Part shown: in pieces, positions 6,240 to 6,563 of the stretch
Numbering within the stretch: the stretch's first letter is position 1
Layout of the letters: every line of letters begins with the position of its first letter
Origin: Lachnospiraceae bacterium
Lineage (GTDB): Bacteria > Bacillota > Clostridia > Lachnospirales > Lachnospiraceae
Assembly (NCBI GenBank): GCA_003520205.1
Contig: DOVG01000021.1
Coordinates: 1-6,563, forward strand
Direction: 5' to 3'
Length of the DNA: 6,563 bases
Position numbers and translations under genes: made by a program
The notes under the pieces: model-generated
The model's input: the letters and a program-made list of their open reading frames with translations, nothing else
What the model was told of the DNA's origin: nothing
Databases searched by the model: none

Positions 6240-6360
6240 CTGGGGTACAAGGATTCGAACCTTGCACCTACGGTGTCGCGCTTCTCGTCAAACTGTCAAT
6301 TACGCAAGCGTATTGACAGCTTTCCTAGAAGTTCGCGCAAATGACGGAGTCAGAGTCCGT
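6240..6360 (-). pseudogene. tRNA-Gln(CUG) 3' half, interrupted by a hairpin insert
   Basis: The minus strand holds an exact anticodon arm at 6344-6360: ACGGA, the seven-base loop CTCTGAC and TCCGT. This gives anticodon CUG with U33 and A37, as in Firmicute tRNA-Gln. It also holds an exact T arm at 6248-6264 (CAAGG, TTCGAAT, CCTTG), then TACCCCA as the 3' acceptor strand and a G discriminator at 6240, with no encoded CCA. In a normal tRNA about 5 bases separate these arms; here there are 79 (6265-6343). The matching 5' acceptor strand TGGGGTA and a proper D arm are absent as far as the window edge, although GTAAAGGCAACC just upstream vaguely recalls a tRNA-Gln D arm. The gene cannot make a functional tRNA. 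A 3' tRNA half is what an integrative element leaves at one att end, which is inference. Confidence 0.7.
6277..6337. repeat. Nested palindrome inserted between the anticodon and T arms
   Basis: The outer stem is CGCG-CTTCT (6277-6285) with AGAAG-TT-CGCG (6327-6337), carrying a TT bulge. After a 7/7 internal loop, the inner stem is CTGTCAAT-T-ACGC (6293-6305) with GCGT-ATTGACAG (6308-6319) around an AA loop. The structure covers almost all of the extra DNA in the tRNA remnant. The inserted segment is flanked by a possible 3-bp repeat (TGC on the minus strand, at 6264-6266 and 6337-6339). It could be a small palindromic mobile element, or a recombinase or single-strand-folding site. Confidence 0.6.
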
Positions 6361-6465
6361 TGATGTTTTAGTTCCGGTTGCCTTTACGTTCCCAGCTAAT
6401 GTATTAATAGATATTTCATGCATAACTATATCAGCTATTTTCTTTATCATAAGCCTAAGTGCCAT
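6325..6465 (-). CDS. Small ORF of 46 residues running into the tRNA remnant
   Basis: This short frame begins MALRLMIKKIADIVMHE and ends SVICANF, with the stop at 6325-6327 inside the palindromic insert. Its amphipathic, hydrophobic-basic start recalls precursors of small secreted or autoinducing peptides, but no cysteine-plus-proline AgrD-type motif is seen. Residues about 35-41 (STDSDSV) are encoded by the tRNA-Gln anticodon arm, so the C-terminus is probably a junction artefact of a truncated gene. The ribosome site is weak (GGGATGATG, about 15 bases before the ATG). It follows the partial frame ending at 6510 by 44 bases. It may not be a real gene. Confidence 0.25.
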   Translation of the reverse strand: MALRLMIKKIADIVMHEISINTLAGNVKATGTKTSTDSDSVICANF

Positions 6466-6509
6466 CTTATTGTTGTTACATCATCCCTGTAAGGGTGCAT
6501 CGATGTATG

Positions 6510-6563
6510 TTAATTTAGGACTTCTTCAACTGTTCTGATAACATTTTTTCTCATAACCTTAAG
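6510..6563 (-). CDS. C-terminal end of an unidentified protein, cut by the window edge
   Basis: A minus-strand frame open at the window edge reads LKVMRKNVIRTVEEVLN and stops at TAA (6510-6512). It looks like a helical, charged protein terminus, but 17 residues are too few to name a family. An internal ATG would give only 14 residues. It may equally be chance open sequence. Confidence 0.25.
   Translation of the reverse strand, partial: LKVMRKNVIRTVEEVLN

Noticed and set aside
6277..6337. Integron attC site
   Set aside because: The bulged outer stem, internal loop and inner stem are attC-like in shape, but the RYYYAAC/GTTRRRY core boxes are not present in paired positions and no integrase is visible.
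6240..6360. Intact tRNA with an intron
   Set aside because: The 5' acceptor strand and D arm are missing, the insert lies in the variable region rather than the anticodon loop, and it is far too short for a group I intron.
6341..6538. Plus-strand 65-codon frame with a hydrophobic stretch that could be a membrane segment
   Set aside because: It begins in the antisense of the tRNA anticodon arm, has no ribosome site, and is the complement of the minus-strand small ORF.
6240..6563. tmRNA
   Set aside because: The T arm and acceptor match tRNA-Gln, a tRNA anticodon arm is present, and no tmRNA 5' end or tag-coding frame ending in ALAA is seen.
1..6563. CRISPR array or tandem repeat array
   Set aside because: No regularly spaced direct repeats were seen on reading either strand.

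Overview
The window looks like an accessory, recombination-scarred stretch of a low-GC Gram-positive chromosome or integrated element, most likely a gut or rumen clostridium of the Lachnospiraceae type. This assignment is inference. It rests on AT-rich coding sequence, strong GGAGG-type ribosome binding sites, a surface-protein fragment of the Ig-like/MBG-like repeat kind common in that family, and a YqaJ-type recombinase fragment.

Layout: almost everything lies on the minus strand, so the reading order is right to left. The centrepiece is a two-gene operon with its own candidate promoter near 5931: an 849-residue, lysine/glutamate-rich helical protein (3314-5863), then a 737-residue atypical kinase-like protein (1097-3310). 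The kinase has DRHxxN and IDND motifs like those of PI3/PI4, FAM20 and HipA-type kinases. The two genes are 3 bp apart, and the stop codon of the first lies against the Shine-Dalgarno sequence of the second, so they are probably co-translated. I do not recognise this pair as a named system; it is the best candidate for something undescribed.

Left of the operon, the kinase stop codon lies inside the reading frame of a frameshifted surface-protein relic (538-1112). Next comes a MntA/HepT toxin-antitoxin pair (251-553 and 21-254). MntA looks intact. HepT stops just before its RX4HXY motif, which is both the RNase active site and the site AMPylated by MntA, so the pair is probably broken as a toxin system.

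Right of the operon, on the plus strand, is the N-terminal stub of a YqaJ-family nuclease (5996 to about 6150). It runs into the back of a minus-strand tRNA-Gln(CUG) remnant and its terminator (6207-6360). The remnant keeps an exact anticodon arm, T arm and 3' acceptor strand. Its 5' half is missing, and a hairpin-forming insert of about 70 nt separates the anticodon arm from the T arm. A 46-codon minus-strand ORF (6325-6465) runs into this remnant, and a partial minus-strand frame leaves the window at 6563.

Overall, a coherent two-gene operon is bordered on both sides by truncated or frameshifted genes and an att-like tRNA fragment. This suggests repeated insertion and deletion events around a mobile or variable locus.
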